DNA from: Gracilariopsis chorda
Lineage: Eukaryota > Rhodophyta > Florideophyceae > Gracilariales > Gracilariaceae
Assembly (NCBI GenBank): GCA_003194525.1
Contig: NBIV01000161.1
Span: 62,001-126,000, forward strand
Direction: 5' to 3'
DNA length: 64,000 bases
Shown here: piece after piece, positions 7,901 to 17,121 of the stretch
How the letters are laid out: every line of letters starts with the position of its first letter
Position numbering within the stretch: the first letter of the stretch is position 1
Position numbers and translations under genes: made by a program
Notes under the pieces: model-generated
What the model was told of the DNA's origin: nothing
Databases searched by the model: none
Seen by the model: the letters and a program-made list of their open reading frames with translations, nothing else

Positions 7901-9555
7901 ATTGCTACGCTACGGTGCGGTTTTGCACGCAATGCGCGAAGAACCGGGTCAAACTCCGGAAGCACTCCAAACGGATGAAGCTATTCCCCGCCAGGGCGCC
8001 GCTCGAGTTTGTCGCAATTGACATTCTCGGACCATTGCTCTCTACCAGGAGAGGCAACAAGTTCCTACTCGTTATTACGGACAGGTTCTCGAAATTAGTT
8101 CGGACAGTCCCTCTAAAGAGGATTACCGCCTACACGGTCGCTCACGCCTTTGTGCGGCATTGGGTGTTTGCCTACGGACCTCCTTTGGAGCTACTTTCCG
8201 ACAACGGGAAACAGTTCGCATCGCGATTTTTCCAGGACGTCTGTCGGATACTGGACGTGAAGAATCTCTTCACGACCACGTATCATCCCCAGTCTAATGG
8301 GCAGGTCGAGCGTTTCAACCGGACAATGCTCGCAGCTCTCCGTGCTTACACGGCTGACCACCCCAAGACTTGGGATATCTACACGGATGCCGTGACCTTT
8401 GCGTACAATACGCAGGTACACCGGACTACCGGAATATCCCCTTTCGAGTTGGTCCTTTCACGGACACCCCCGCCAATGGCGTTGGAATCCCAACCTACGT
8501 TGGACGCGTTCCCTTCTGTGAAGGATTACCGCCAGAAGTGGAAAGCATGGCTGACCAAGCTGGTACCCGCAGCACGGAAGGCGATGGACCACGCCCAAGC
8601 CGTCTACAAACGGAATTTCGATGCTCGCTTGCGAGGAGGCAAACCGGAACAGATCAACTCCGGGGACTTCGTATTCGTCCGCAAGGAGTACTACAACCCT
8701 GAAAGGGAGAAGCACCATAAGCTCTCGCCTGTGGCGGATGGTCCTTTCAAGGTTATCTCCGTCACGACGGACACAGTGGTTGTGGAAATGGGTGACGCGC
8801 ATGAGCGGTTATCTCGCGATCGCATCGTGCTAGCTCCGCCACCCTCGACTGAGGCTGCACCAGCTACGCTGGACCCTACGCTGGAATATGGCTCTGCATC
8901 CGATACATCGGTGGTGAGACGGCCTACCGTGCTACCACACCCCTCCCGGGGACTCTCAGACCTACCGACCCTGTCGGACTCACCGGCTCAGCCGGGTAAT
9001 TCGGGCCTCTCTGTGCCCGCCCCTATGGCGCGAATCTACACCCGCCAGGCGGGGCATGTTATCCCTTATCCCGCCGCTCCGTCTCAGGAGGGGGAGGAGA
9101 ACACTCGTTTTCGAGGAATGAGATCGCCGTCGCAACGGGAAACACGCCGTACCATACGGACAACTGACCGCGGAGCACGGAGTATCTCACGCGACACTAA
9201 TCCCCCGTCCTCGGGCAGCGCTGTGCAACAGGAACCAGACGCGCAGGTCCCGCAAAGGCGGCAAATACACCGTGTTACACGGGAAGCTGAAACGCAGCTA
9301 CCGCACACCCCTGTCAGGGAAGGATCCCCGATACGGGAGTACGGCGACAATCGCCCTCAATCCCCTGAGCAGGGAGATGCCTCAAAGCCGCCATTGGCGG
9401 AAGTCCCCGCGGAAGCGGTTCAATCAGGTCGCTCAGACCCGCGCCCCGCGGAGAAGAGGCGCCCAGATACACCAGCGCCGCTGGGAAATACCCACACCCC
9501 TATCGGGGAAAAGGGTAGCCAAGCCGCATCCGAAGCTTCAGGCCCTGGCGCGTAG
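4852..9555 (+). CDS. pol: Pol polyprotein of chromovirus A: protease, RT, RNase H, integrase
   Basis: Open frame with no ATG until 5149; residues are counted here from codon 4918. The aspartic protease has DTGA at about D86. Reverse transcriptase has YLDD at 573-576. RNase H has catalytic residues near D723, E765/E767 and D792, and ends ADALLRLP where copy B and most relatives have ADALSRLP. Integrase has H963-x9-H973-x29-C1003-x2-C1006 zinc binding and a D1035, D1095, E1131 core (35 residues between the last two), then a GPF motif (ADGPFKVIS). A Pro-rich tail follows. TAG at 9553-9555 ends the ORF, but the same frame continues open from 9556 to 10302 and copy B has no stop at that point, so the stop is probably a secondary nonsense mutation. 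All catalytic residues are kept. Confidence 0.92.
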   Translation, partial: STRCRGNQPTAEGGKLTEGVSPLGEASSKTRLLAPEASSPRSPVKVLSRKDTADADSAHLGVLRRPWIRSKNPRIPGRVLVLAKRNYKVYADLGLDPQFMVRFLTVLDTGAGPNFVVESLLPPLVRSRIRSDAVPDISDANNNPLQTVGTVDLVVRLGTSVVKLDFIVCRSLAAPVILGCDYCDRFVDAIRPRLRRVELDDGSSVPIVRRPLKRSSRKQVPLPAAQEPPPASRESTKLRVAASVSIPAESQVWVQVNSRQHGLRVIQPLASLYEKSQLALANGIVSISPDVPFRILVANLGKHPQYLVKHQVIGSVTPHPMGMLPTKMTAADVLGVTTSSEEFTPPSEDVKSKEGEETATSASNIPSNSELRTTPVPQDNAPSSNDRIDPEKALEALDFSHVPESHRNKLRTMLREFTTMWDGSLGEIDATEHRIDLIPGARPVAQPPYRAGPKAREEEQSQVDKMLRAGVIEPAQSPWASPVVLALKADGTWRFCVDYRRLNAVTVRDTYPIPRMDECIDSLGEANVFTALDANWGYWQVPVRQEDRDKTAFTCHAGTYRFKRMPFGLTNAPATFQRAVDILLNRFKWRSCLVYLDDIIIFSNSLDDHLTHVRDVLTVLRDAGITLKLRKCEFFTDTVKYLGHIIRPGRLAIEKARVKSLVEAKEPRTQTELRSFLGLVNVYRRFIPNFSDTAAPLNALLRKGNPPKLGTFTPEQSEAFNSLKEAVTSAPILHLPKLGLPYSVDTDSSDYQVGCALFQTTPEGERHPIGYWSRSLNVHERNYSVSEKECLAVVWAMTTLRPYLMGVHFTVYTDHSSLRWLMNISDPSGRLMRWRLRLAEYDFQIIYKKGAQNTQADALLRLPTSGEALPTEDDEVPCFMAMDPDDPECAVEAEPENWDEDADFDYLLASRDDSEKPIPGNYVPVETEEMIREQFGDPFCTRIRARLNGGENLPFGVNDIGYLVRTVEATPQVVVPHTLQKRILHLSHYPKLGGHSGGRKLYLTLRRDFYWPAMAVDCYATVRFCTQCAKNRVKLRKHSKRMKLFPARAPLEFVAIDILGPLLSTRRGNKFLLVITDRFSKLVRTVPLKRITAYTVAHAFVRHWVFAYGPPLELLSDNGKQFASRFFQDVCRILDVKNLFTTTYHPQSNGQVERFNRTMLAALRAYTADHPKTWDIYTDAVTFAYNTQVHRTTGISPFELVLSRTPPPMALESQPTLDAFPSVKDYRQKWKAWLTKLVPAARKAMDHAQAVYKRNFDARLRGGKPEQINSGDFVFVRKEYYNPEREKHHKLSPVADGPFKVISVTTDTVVVEMGDAHERLSRDRIVLAPPPSTEAAPATLDPTLEYGSASDTSVVRRPTVLPHPSRGLSDLPTLSDSPAQPGNSGLSVPAPMARIYTRQAGHVIPYPAAPSQEGEENTRFRGMRSPSQRETRRTIRTTDRGARSISRDTNPPSSGSAVQQEPDAQVPQRRQIHRVTREAETQLPHTPVREGSPIREYGDNRPQSPEQGDASKPPLAEVPAEAVQSGRSDPRPAEKRRPDTPAPLGNTHTPIGEKGSQAASEASGPGA
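4891..4925 (+). promoter_or_regulatory. Candidate -1 ribosomal frameshift signal between gag and pol
   Basis: GGAAAAC at 4891-4897 sits on the last two sense codons of gag (GAA AAC TAA). A slip of one base backwards enters the pol frame, which is open from 4852. Twelve bases downstream lies a perfect 6-bp hairpin with a CTTT loop, TCTCCC/GGGAGA at 4910-4925. The whole signal is unchanged in copy B (38920 onward). No ATG occurs in pol before 5149, so some recoding or readthrough is required. The heptamer is not the textbook X_XXY_YYZ form, so this is an inference. Confidence 0.5.
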
Positions 9556-10305
9556 CGCTCGGAAACGCTCCCCGTCGCAGACGGAATCGAAGCCCCCGTT
9601 CCGGGGAATAATTTGCGCCAACTACCGCAACGCTGCGGCGAAGAACCGAGGAACTCGGGAAAAACGCGCGCCATCGCACGCTCGAAACCGGTCGTACCGG
9701 ACGCTGCTCCTCCTCATGGAGACGGTGCACCGCACTTAGCGGCCAGGCCCCTGAAAAGGGTGTCATCGGCACCTGCCCGGCACCCCCCAAAGGGGAATTT
9801 TGACCAAAATACCGGTGTACCGGAGTTAGCCTTAGGCAACCCCCCAGTAGCCGGGGACACCACGGCGCCGCCGGAACGTACGGTGCAGAGCGCTCGTGCG
9901 CCCGGCAGGGAGGCGGTTTGCCATCCAACCACCGTGCCGCACGGGACCCCCCAGGGGATCGTGGAAACGCCGATTCCGCAGGAGCGGTCATCTTCCCGCA
10001 AACTCGCGGTTCGTGAGTTCAACCGCGAATGCGGAGTTCAAGTCCCCCGCCGGTTGGCGGTTCGCCTGGCCTACCGTGAAGACGGGAACAACGACACCCC
10101 AATGGGGAATGACTTGCCGGGGAAAACCGTGACACCACATACCCTCTTGAGGGATATTTTCCCGCATGAGCAGCGGCCACTAGGACAGCGCACGGCAACG
10201 TCGGAGTTATCGCCGAACACCCTGCTAAGGGACATTATACCGCACCGCGGACAACCCTCGCAAGGGAGTACAACCACCACCCGGCACGGCCGGCAGGTCT
10301 ACTAA
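9556..10305 (+). pseudogene. Pol C-terminal linker of chromovirus A, beyond the premature TAG
   Basis: Same reading frame as pol, Pro/Arg/Ser-rich and with low similarity to known domains. It is closely matched by 43508-44206 in copy B, where the codon corresponding to the TAG reads as glutamine. It ends at TAA 10303-10305. Copy B has a glutamate codon at that position and its own TAG two codons later. I infer that it once joined the integrase to the chromodomain. Confidence 0.65.
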
Positions 10306-10509
10306 CGAGAGTTCGTAGTAGACCGACTTGTCGGACACACCTGGGACCAGGATGGTATTCTACAATACCGCGTCCGCTGGTACGGGTACGACCCCAGTGG
10401 GGATACGTGGGAGCCAATTGAACACCTCCCACGGTCGCAGATCGTGCGATACCACCGTCAAACGGGAACTGCAGCCCCAGCCACGCTGGTTAATGCCCAA
10501 GTTGGGTAA
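10306..10509 (+). pseudogene. Integrase chromodomain of chromovirus A, cut off by a stop
   Basis: In the pol frame, directly after TAA 10303-10305. The motifs RVRWYGYDPSG and DTWEPIEHL match the chromodomain signature (YLVKW.GY...TWEP..NL type) that chromoviral integrases use to dock on histone-marked chromatin. It ends at TAA 10507-10509. Copy B carries the same domain at 44207-44410 with two internal stops. In copy A the domain itself is undamaged, but it is separated from integrase by two nonsense codons. Confidence 0.8.
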
Positions 10510-10702
10510 CGTTGCCGCGCGAGCGGAGGGCAATGAGAAAGGATAGCAAGGGTAAGTCCGTCTAAGACGGGGAATGCTAATTGGAAATCACCGTTCTAAA
10601 CGGGAAAGTTTATTCAGGGGAGCAGCTAGCTCCTCACGATACTACACTACACTAACTGGCATAGCCAGGGAAAGAATACCAGGAAAACTGGACAAAAGGA
10701 GC
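10510..10702. other. Spacer between chromodomain and antisense ORF
   Basis: Non-coding stretch with short hairpins such as CCGTCTAAGACGG. It includes the left edge (about 10677) of the segment missing from copy B. Confidence 0.5.
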
Positions 10703-12490
10703 TCACTCTTCGCCGTTGCCCGGGGCGTAACCCCCAGCAAGGCGGTAGGCCAACGCGTCCGCCATGGTGGTGACATCCCCCGATACCTCGGCAGCGCTAA
10801 GACCGGCACCCCGGAGAAAACGCGCGATGATCTCGTTTTCATTCGCCGTTACCCCGCTGGGGATAGAAGGTCCGGCACTCGCCGCCGAAGGGTCAGCAGC
10901 CGGCTCGGCCGGAGGTACCCCCCCTGGGGAAGCTTCCGCGCTAGCGCCGGTGTCCTCTACGTCCATCTCCCCGGGCTCTTCCGGATCGTTATCGACCATT
11001 GGGTCATCCCCGCCGTATGCGCGGTAGTAATCGTCAGAATCGACGTACCCCACCGGGTGGTCTTCCGGCACATGCCGGGGCGCATCGCGAAGTTCGCGCG
11101 CCTCCTCGGAGGAAATTTCCCGGAACTCCCAGGGGTCGAAGTAGATAAAATCACCCGCAAGGGCGGTGTTTCTACCCAGTCCCGGGCCACCGGTGTTACC
11201 GCTGCCGCCATCCAGACGACCGCTTTGCTCCAGCGGGACCTCACTCCAGCTAACGCTGTCGATGTACCCAAGTAATTGGAGGACCTCTTCATTGTTGGCC
11301 TGGCCCCCAAGGGGGATGCGAAGATCCAGGTTTCGGATCGCTGCCCGCACGCGCGGTTGAAGGAACCAGAGACGATACTGGTCGTACGCCTCGTTGAGGA
11401 TATAAGCCGCATTGCGGGCCGCCCACTCCGTAACCACTACGGACCACAACCCCGACCGGGGATCCTGCATGAGCAGCGAACCGAGGTACGTAAGTACCGG
11501 CGGAAGTTCTACGTAGCACCCCCGGCAGGCTTCATGGAAGCGCCACCACTCGGGGAGTGCTACATACCGACCTAGTCGGTGAGGCGGCGCAATCCGCTCT
11601 ATCTCCACGTTCTGATACGGGATAATGTACCCGAATCGGGATCGCCAACGCCGCTCGTAGCGGATGAAGTTTTGGAGAAAGTTGGACCGGTATTGCCGGG
11701 GAAGGTACCTGAACTCCGCCCGAATAATCGGTCGCTCCCAGCAAAGGGCCTCTTGCCGCGCTGCGGGGAAATTCCTCCAAGCGAGGGTCTCGAGGCGGAA
11801 CAGGTTCTCGCCGTACCCAATCTCCCCGCGAGTGCGGAAGTAGCTAATGTCGAAGCCAAACTCCGGTGGGACCGGTACATCGAACGGAGCCCGGCTCTGC
11901 CGTTGGTACGCCATGCGCGTCAGCGCGGTCTGCGCCGCAGCGAAGGTCTCGCCCGAGTTTCTTCGGAGGTGGTGACGCGGAATCGCAATCCGGTGACGCC
12001 AATCCCACGATGTGGTGACTGCTCTGGGCAGATCCCCCGGAAGGGTGTCTGAACCATCCGCATAAGCGGTGACCAACCCCTCATTGAGGACAGCGACCGG
12101 GTGAAACCACGGGGCAAGGCGCAGGCGCGACGCGTGATTCCGATTCATCGGGTTGAGCCCCACCAGGGTGTTGTAGGTTGGCCAGTTGGACACCGGAGTG
12201 GTCCCGGAGGACACCACCGAAGGTGGTAGTGCGAAGGGATGGTCGGCTTCAGCAGCCGTATTTCCCGGTTGTACCGGATTTCGATCGCCCTGAGGCAGGG
12301 GAACTGACCGGAAACCGGTGGTGTATCGCCCGAGAAGTCTCGGAGGTTGGCTGTGGTTGTTGATGTTGTTGTCGTCGTTCATTTCTCCCTTGTCGAGGGT
12401 GGCTGTTGTTGTCGTTTGTGTACTTGAGGACTCTGGTGCAGAGGAATATACCGGAGAACCGGAGACAAAGCACTTGCTTTTATCACCCAT
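10703..12490 (-). CDS. Antisense 595-aa ORF of unknown function inside gypsy A
   Basis: Intact ORF with an ATG start, running opposite to gag-pol between the chromodomain and the 3' LTR. The N-terminus is Ser/Thr/Asn-rich. A folded-looking middle (about residues 100-430) is rich in Trp, Tyr, Arg and Phe, for example SWDWRHRIAIPRHHLRR and LPEWWRFHEACRGCYVELPP. The C-terminus is Gly/Pro-rich and strongly acidic (SDDYYRAYGG, DNDPEEPGEMDVED). I see no signal peptide, membrane segment or known domain. Long antisense ORFs in the 3' region are known from some plant gypsy elements, but I cannot link this one to any. Copy B lacks nearly all of it through a ~1.8-kb deletion. Coding for so long with a non-random composition suggests a real protein; expression is unproven. 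Confidence 0.6.
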   Translation of the reverse strand: MGDKSKCFVSGSPVYSSAPESSSTQTTTTATLDKGEMNDDNNINNHSQPPRLLGRYTTGFRSVPLPQGDRNPVQPGNTAAEADHPFALPPSVVSSGTTPVSNWPTYNTLVGLNPMNRNHASRLRLAPWFHPVAVLNEGLVTAYADGSDTLPGDLPRAVTTSWDWRHRIAIPRHHLRRNSGETFAAAQTALTRMAYQRQSRAPFDVPVPPEFGFDISYFRTRGEIGYGENLFRLETLAWRNFPAARQEALCWERPIIRAEFRYLPRQYRSNFLQNFIRYERRWRSRFGYIIPYQNVEIERIAPPHRLGRYVALPEWWRFHEACRGCYVELPPVLTYLGSLLMQDPRSGLWSVVVTEWAARNAAYILNEAYDQYRLWFLQPRVRAAIRNLDLRIPLGGQANNEEVLQLLGYIDSVSWSEVPLEQSGRLDGGSGNTGGPGLGRNTALAGDFIYFDPWEFREISSEEARELRDAPRHVPEDHPVGYVDSDDYYRAYGGDDPMVDNDPEEPGEMDVEDTGASAEASPGGVPPAEPAADPSAASAGPSIPSGVTANENEIIARFLRGAGLSAAEVSGDVTTMADALAYRLAGGYAPGNGEE

Positions 12491-12534
12491 TTTCGTCTGG
12501 GAATCCTCCGCGTCCGCGGTCGTTTTCCCGTCTT

Positions 12535-12546
12535 AGGGGGGGGATA
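12535..12546 (+). other. Polypurine tract of gypsy A
   Basis: AGGGGGGGGATA directly before the 3' LTR: the plus-strand priming site. Copy B has a very similar G-rich run before 44660. Confidence 0.8.
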
Positions 12547-13353
12547 TGAAGTGCAACGCCCTCAGGGAGGGATTCTTGGTACTTGATTGTTTTCCCGATA
12601 TTATCGGTTGTGTAGTGTGTATATGAACTACGCCCCACTACGGTGGGTATGGACACGTGGGACACGGTTTTGGGTCAATTGGCGGTTGGCCACAGTAGTG
12701 GATGTTGCCACGGAATGTGGAGTATTTTAGTTAATTTTATTTATTATTTTCACACCCATTTCTGGGAAGCTAGTACTTAGTGCGACGGCGCACTGCCGTC
12801 GCACCAGTAAACCTTCCCCAACAAGGGACCCCAACCTGGGGAATTGGCTCTGAGCTTTACCGCCTCCGCGTGTTCTCAACTCCTCCTTGGAGGGAAGCAC
12901 CGTAGTGTACGGAAGTTCACCCCCCTTGCACATCTAAAGGAGACCCATCATTGGGAGTACTAATTGTTCCAATCATATTGGTGTTTCGCCCTGTATAGGG
13001 AGTCCTGTCCACCGGCATTGCCGTATCTACTCGTCGCTCTCGCGACCCACTCGTCCTTCCTCTTTCCCCTTTTTAGGGTAGCACCTCCCGCTATCCGCGG
13101 CCCTCGTGTGCGCATCCGCTCACACACCCCCACTTACGTGGAAACATACCTCTACTGAGGATCACACCCCGCTCACGCGGATACCGATTCTTCGCCTTCA
13201 CCTCCCTGCGCGAGTCGCGACAGGTGTCCCTGGTCTTACAAACCGGCTTCGCCGTGACACCTCTGGGAGGGCTCTACCCAACTGGGTTCACCTCGTGAGA
13301 GGAAGATCCCGGACGTCTTTCGGTGTTTTTCCCCTTTGGGGCATTGCACCACA
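12547..13353 (+). repeat. 3' LTR of gypsy A
   Basis: 807 bp, same as the 5' LTR at every position compared. It is followed by the AGACT duplication at 13354-13358. Confidence 0.92.
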
Positions 13354-13960
13354 AGACTATCCATCATTGAAAAATATTGTAAGGGCCTTTGTGGCTGGGA
13401 AAAAGGTACTGAGCTCCCATGGTGCACTACATGTTCTCACGCCGTCAAAGAAAATTCTACAAAAGGATAAGCCAGGCTCTCATGCTTCTCTCGATGCCAA
13501 AGTAGATGAACTCACAAATCAGCCGGCACAGCTAACTTTTTTAGTGAAGAAGAATCAAGCTGCAGACAGAAGGAATGAAGAGAATCAACTGTGCGCAAAT
13601 TTTCACCAATAGGGACACTCCTCAACTCGTTGCAATTTGAACCCTCATCGCAATACCTGATGCGGGCGTTGTGCCAAGGTTGGCCATCTAAGAGCCACGT
13701 GTTGGAAGAAAGATGTCGATGTGGAGCGCTGGGTTGGATTCGAGAACGTCCGTGTAGATTCCGAGAGTGAGAATCGACTCAAGAAAACGGAAAAGGGGGA
13801 TAAAGTGCAGCACAGCCAATAAATGAGTAATGTATCCGTTGTCGTTGTGGACGAAAGTAATGAAGAATGCGTGACCACGACGAAGAGAACAGCTGACTGC
13901 GCGCCAGTACCAAAACAGCCTCGAACGAAAAGACCCATGTGGTTACCCTCTCTCCTCAAA
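13354..13960 (+). pseudogene. gag remnant of element C, part 2, with zinc knuckles
   Basis: Continues the frame interrupted by element A (DYPSLKNIVRAFVAGKKV). A helical region is followed by two CCHC-like knuckles: the first is damaged (CANFHQ, stop, GHSSTRC), the second is complete as CGRCAKVGHLRATC near 13661-13700. This marks a retroelement nucleocapsid. Stops and frame changes show that it is long dead. It is unrelated in sequence to the gag of A and B. Confidence 0.6.
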
Positions 13961-13988
13961 CCATTAGTGACAGTGGAGAAGGAACATC

Positions 13989-14640
13989 ATGGCTTGCCAA
14001 AAAAACCCAGTAAGCCCTAAGAAGGCCACTAAGAAACAAAAGATGCAATCTAGAAAATCTTCCAGCAAATCAAAGCTAGAGAAACATGCAGGACAATTAA
14101 ATGTTCTTGAGGCACTTCCAAATGCTTCCTGCAAAATCACCTTCAGCCAGCTTGTTCGTAGTGATGCTGACGACGCTAAGAAGAATCTAAGTCTCATATT
14201 ATCAGGACGAACGTCTACTACGCGCGTCAACTACGCTGAAGCCCCAAACGAGACCCGACGACTAAAAGAAGTCCCTTGAAAGGTATATGGAACTGAAGTA
14301 CAAGCATTGCTAGACCCAGGAGCAATTCAGAATTTACTTTCTGCAAACCTCACGCAAGGCATATCGTTGGAACCGCTCCCGACAAATAGGAAGATTACAG
14401 TAGCTAAAGGCACCAAAACCATTGTCCGGGGAGCCGTACATGACGTTCCAGTGAAGTTTGGGGCAGAACGCCTTCCGCTAGATTTCCTTGTGTTTGAGAA
14501 GTCTACCTTTAGTTTCATCATAAGTTGTCCGACCTAAGAACGCCTAGAAGCATATATTGACCTGGAAATGCAAGAAGGATCACTAAACTACCACGAAACA
14601 TCTGTCGCTCTTTGCTTTAACCATGGTAACATAAGCGTGG
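13989..14640 (+). pseudogene. Retropepsin-like protease remnant of element C
   Basis: A Lys-rich stretch (SPKKATKKQKMQSRKSSSK) leads to a retroviral-type aspartic protease segment: ALLDPGAIQNLLS near 14307, where the catalytic motif D-S/T-G-A has become D-P-G-A, then VRGAVHDVPVKFG and LDFLVF with normal spacing. A stop follows at 14534-14536. After about 14640 only scrambled frames remain, and I find no convincing RT or integrase, so element C appears internally deleted. Confidence 0.6.
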
Positions 14641-15336
14641 AAGGATGGGCGAAACTCCCATAAACACTGGAACGGACAGTGAAGACTTTAGGACAGAATC
14701 AGAAGTCTTTCTTTCCGATACTAAATCAGATTCAGAACAAAAAGAACTAGGTGTTTTCATGTTGGAAACAAAAATCCCGTACGGGAGAAAATCACCTGGA
14801 CAGCTATGCATCTTCGCTTATCGCTTTACAATCTTAGTAAATCTTTGCTGGTTGAAAGTGTTTTCATTAAGTTACGCAGATTCTTTGGAAGAATACACCC
14901 CCGCCTGGGACGCTCTGCTCATCTTGCATTCCTCATGTACCTGTAGCACTTCGCGGTCGGTCGATATGATCACATTACTCGCTAATCCACTTATCAGCAG
15001 GAAATATCTGCGTTCGTACAGCAGATGGGACGTGGAAAAGACTTTGTGCTATAGTGTGAAGCTGATATCAATCGAATGATGATTCAATTTCCCTTTTGCT
15101 ATCAGGTGATCTCGCCTGAGCCTCAGTACCAATATTGATGGACTGTTCTCCGAAACATACTGTATGAAAAAGACATCTCCATTGGAGAATATATTTTCGT
15201 CTGCATACTGTCATGAACCCTACGTCGAATCTGGCATATTCTGTAAAGCAACAAAGCAACCCGACTACTACTGATGAAAATCGATACTGCTGAAAGGTTC
15301 TGGTCGCCCAGGCGAAGCGACCGCTGAGTAGGGGAG
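14641..15336. other. Degenerate internal region of element C
   Basis: Short broken frames only, no recognisable domain. It ends with GAGTAGGGGAG (15326-15336), a plausible polypurine tract before the right LTR. Confidence 0.4.
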
Positions 15337-16399
15337 TGTCAGGCACTGCCAACTTTCTGTTGCCCTAGTTGGAAAATGCGGGGAGGAGATGGAGTCCCTA
15401 TGAGATTCCATCTCATTTTAAGAGCCAAACCCATCTCGCCGCTTCCACCCCAGGCGCCCTCTCGCCGCTTCTGCCCGCGGAACCCCGCCGTGCGGCGCCC
15501 CGCGTCTCGTCACTAGACGTCGAAACGCACTCGCCATCCCCCACGCTCCAGAGAGTTCCATGCGGCGCCAATTCCGCGACACAACTTGCGATCCCTCCCC
15601 GTTCACGCCCACCTCCATGATTGGAAAGTTTTGTTCGAGTGACTGTCCCACCAGCTCTCTGCTTTTCACGTTCCACACACGAACAGTTTTGTCCGCTCAT
15701 CCTAGCACAGTAGTCGCTCCGTCACAGCTTCATGCAACGCAATACACCAGGTCCGTGTGACCCACCAGCTGCTTTCGCACCGGGTCACTGTCTTCCACCT
15801 TCTACCCTCGCACCTTGTTGTCACGTGAGCCTGACCCAACACGTTTTTCGTCAGGGCTCCATGCAACACACTGAACTGAGCCTGTGTGTCACAAAATGTA
15901 GCTGTGCCATGGTCACCTCGCTTACCACATCCCACACTTTCACACTGTTGTATTGGGAGCCAGAACCGACAGCATTCCCGTCAGGGCTCTGCGGCACACA
16001 AAACACCCAAGTTCTATGTCCCACAAGCGGCCCACCCACCGCTTCCTTGCTTCCCAACTACTATACGTGCACAGTCAGGTCACTCGCCTTGAACACAGCA
16101 AGCTTCCCATCTAGGCTTCAAGCAACAAAACATACCACTGCTAGTGGGCCGTTGTCCCGTGTAGGCTTTTATCATCATCTATTTCCGCCTTGCATTTTTC
16201 AAGGCCGTGCATTTCTTGTGCTAGCCGCCGCAGCACTCTCGCTGCTATTAATCATTTTTATTCTACTAGCGTTTGGCATTAAAAGCCAGTGCTGGTACTC
16301 TCAAGCTACGAATACACTTTCAAGCTACTCTCCAGCAAAGAAGGATAAAAAAAGGGCTGTTGTTGTCCGGTGTCGTGAAATCGTGCAACATGACATTCA
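15337..16399 (+). repeat. Right long direct repeat, probable 3' LTR of element C
   Basis: Direct repeat of 298-1337, beginning TGTCAGG and ending TTCA. It is clearly diverged from the left copy by many substitutions and indels, so element C is far older than A. It contains the second WD40 remnant on the minus strand. Confidence 0.55.
15560..16120 (-). pseudogene. WD40-repeat protein remnant, second copy
   Basis: Counterpart of 530-1072 within the right repeat. The clearest blade is GPLVGHRTWVFCV followed by SPDGNAVGSGSQYNSVKVWD; unlike the left copy, this blade keeps its WD without a stop. Neighbouring blades are frame-shifted. Too broken to be functional. Confidence 0.6.
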
Positions 16400-16854
16400 A
16401 AATACGTGCTAAGTTTATCGTGAACGTTGCAAACGTTGCTATACTGGTAGGGCAACACCTTGGTGGTTTACACTGTAAAGCACACCGCGTCGCCCTCCAC
16501 CATTTTCAGCGCATCACAGCAACACGCACGCAAACTCGTTGCAGTCAAACTTCTTTCTTTCGCAACGTTATCCCGCGTTGCAGCACGTGTTCATGCAATC
16601 AGCATCCCCTTTCCATCACCCTCCGATACCACTAATGCTCGGAAGCGAGCACTGTTCATGTGCAACTACTCTGTACTCTCTACGTTTGATTATGAAATTT
16701 CTTCATCCTGCCCGAAACAAACTTCTCACTGCGCCGCGGTCCATATATCGCGAAATCACTTCATCAACAACAGTTCCGCACGCCAAGCCAGTTCTCCTGC
16801 ACTACTAAGGCTTTCAGTCCTGCAATGCCCGCCTCTCAAACAAAACTTCACTTA
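16400..16854. other. Intergenic stretch without recognisable gene
   Basis: Only short unsupported frames. It ends in TTA at the left boundary of the piggyBac-like element. Confidence 0.45.
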
Positions 16855-17049
16855 GTGTCTATTCGACCAAGATGTTGGCCTCATATGAGGAAATCCGGTC
16901 TGAGACAAAAAATAAATAAAATATTTGACTTCTGGCTCAGAAACAAAGAGTCCTTGAAGTGGGGGTTCAAATTTAAAGAGTTTAAGCACAAACAAGCCAT
17001 TTTCGACGTTTTTTGTGCTTAAATGCTTCAACATCTGTATCAATAGGTA

Positions 17050-17121
17050 GTTGTAATAGCTCAGTTGGCTCCAAACGATTGAGAAGCTGTAGTAAACCCG
17101 AGTTCAAACCTCGCTGAGTTT
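17050..17121 (+). other. tRNA-like sequence with A and B boxes
   Basis: TAGCTCAGTTGG (17057-17068) is a perfect pol III A box/D arm and GTTCAAACC (17102-17110) a good B box, 45 bp apart as in a tRNA. The acceptor ends do not pair, and the T stem has a mismatch. This is therefore a degenerate tRNA or a SINE-type promoter and not a working tRNA. Confidence 0.35.

Larger units (their letters stand above)
1814..13353 (+). mobile_element. Ty3/gypsy chromovirus copy A
   Basis: Complete 11.54-kb LTR retrotransposon with 807-bp LTRs, TSD AGACT, a candidate primer-binding site after the 5' LTR, gag, pol (protease, reverse transcriptase, RNase H, integrase), a chromodomain, a polypurine tract at 12535-12546, and a long antisense ORF between pol and the 3' LTR. 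I found no difference between its two LTRs, so it inserted recently into the gag of the decayed element C. The chromodomain places it among chromoviruses. It is about 1.9 kb longer than copy B, mostly because B lacks the antisense ORF. The whole element is rich in very short perfect hairpins. Confidence 0.93.

Noticed and set aside
10703-12490. Antisense ORF as an env gene
   Set aside because: Opposite strand, no signal peptide, no membrane segment.
14641-15336. RT or integrase domain in element C
   Set aside because: Looked for the H2C2, YxDD and D,D35E motifs in all frames; none convincing.
17050-17121. Functional tRNA gene
   Set aside because: Acceptor stem does not pair and T stem has a mismatch.
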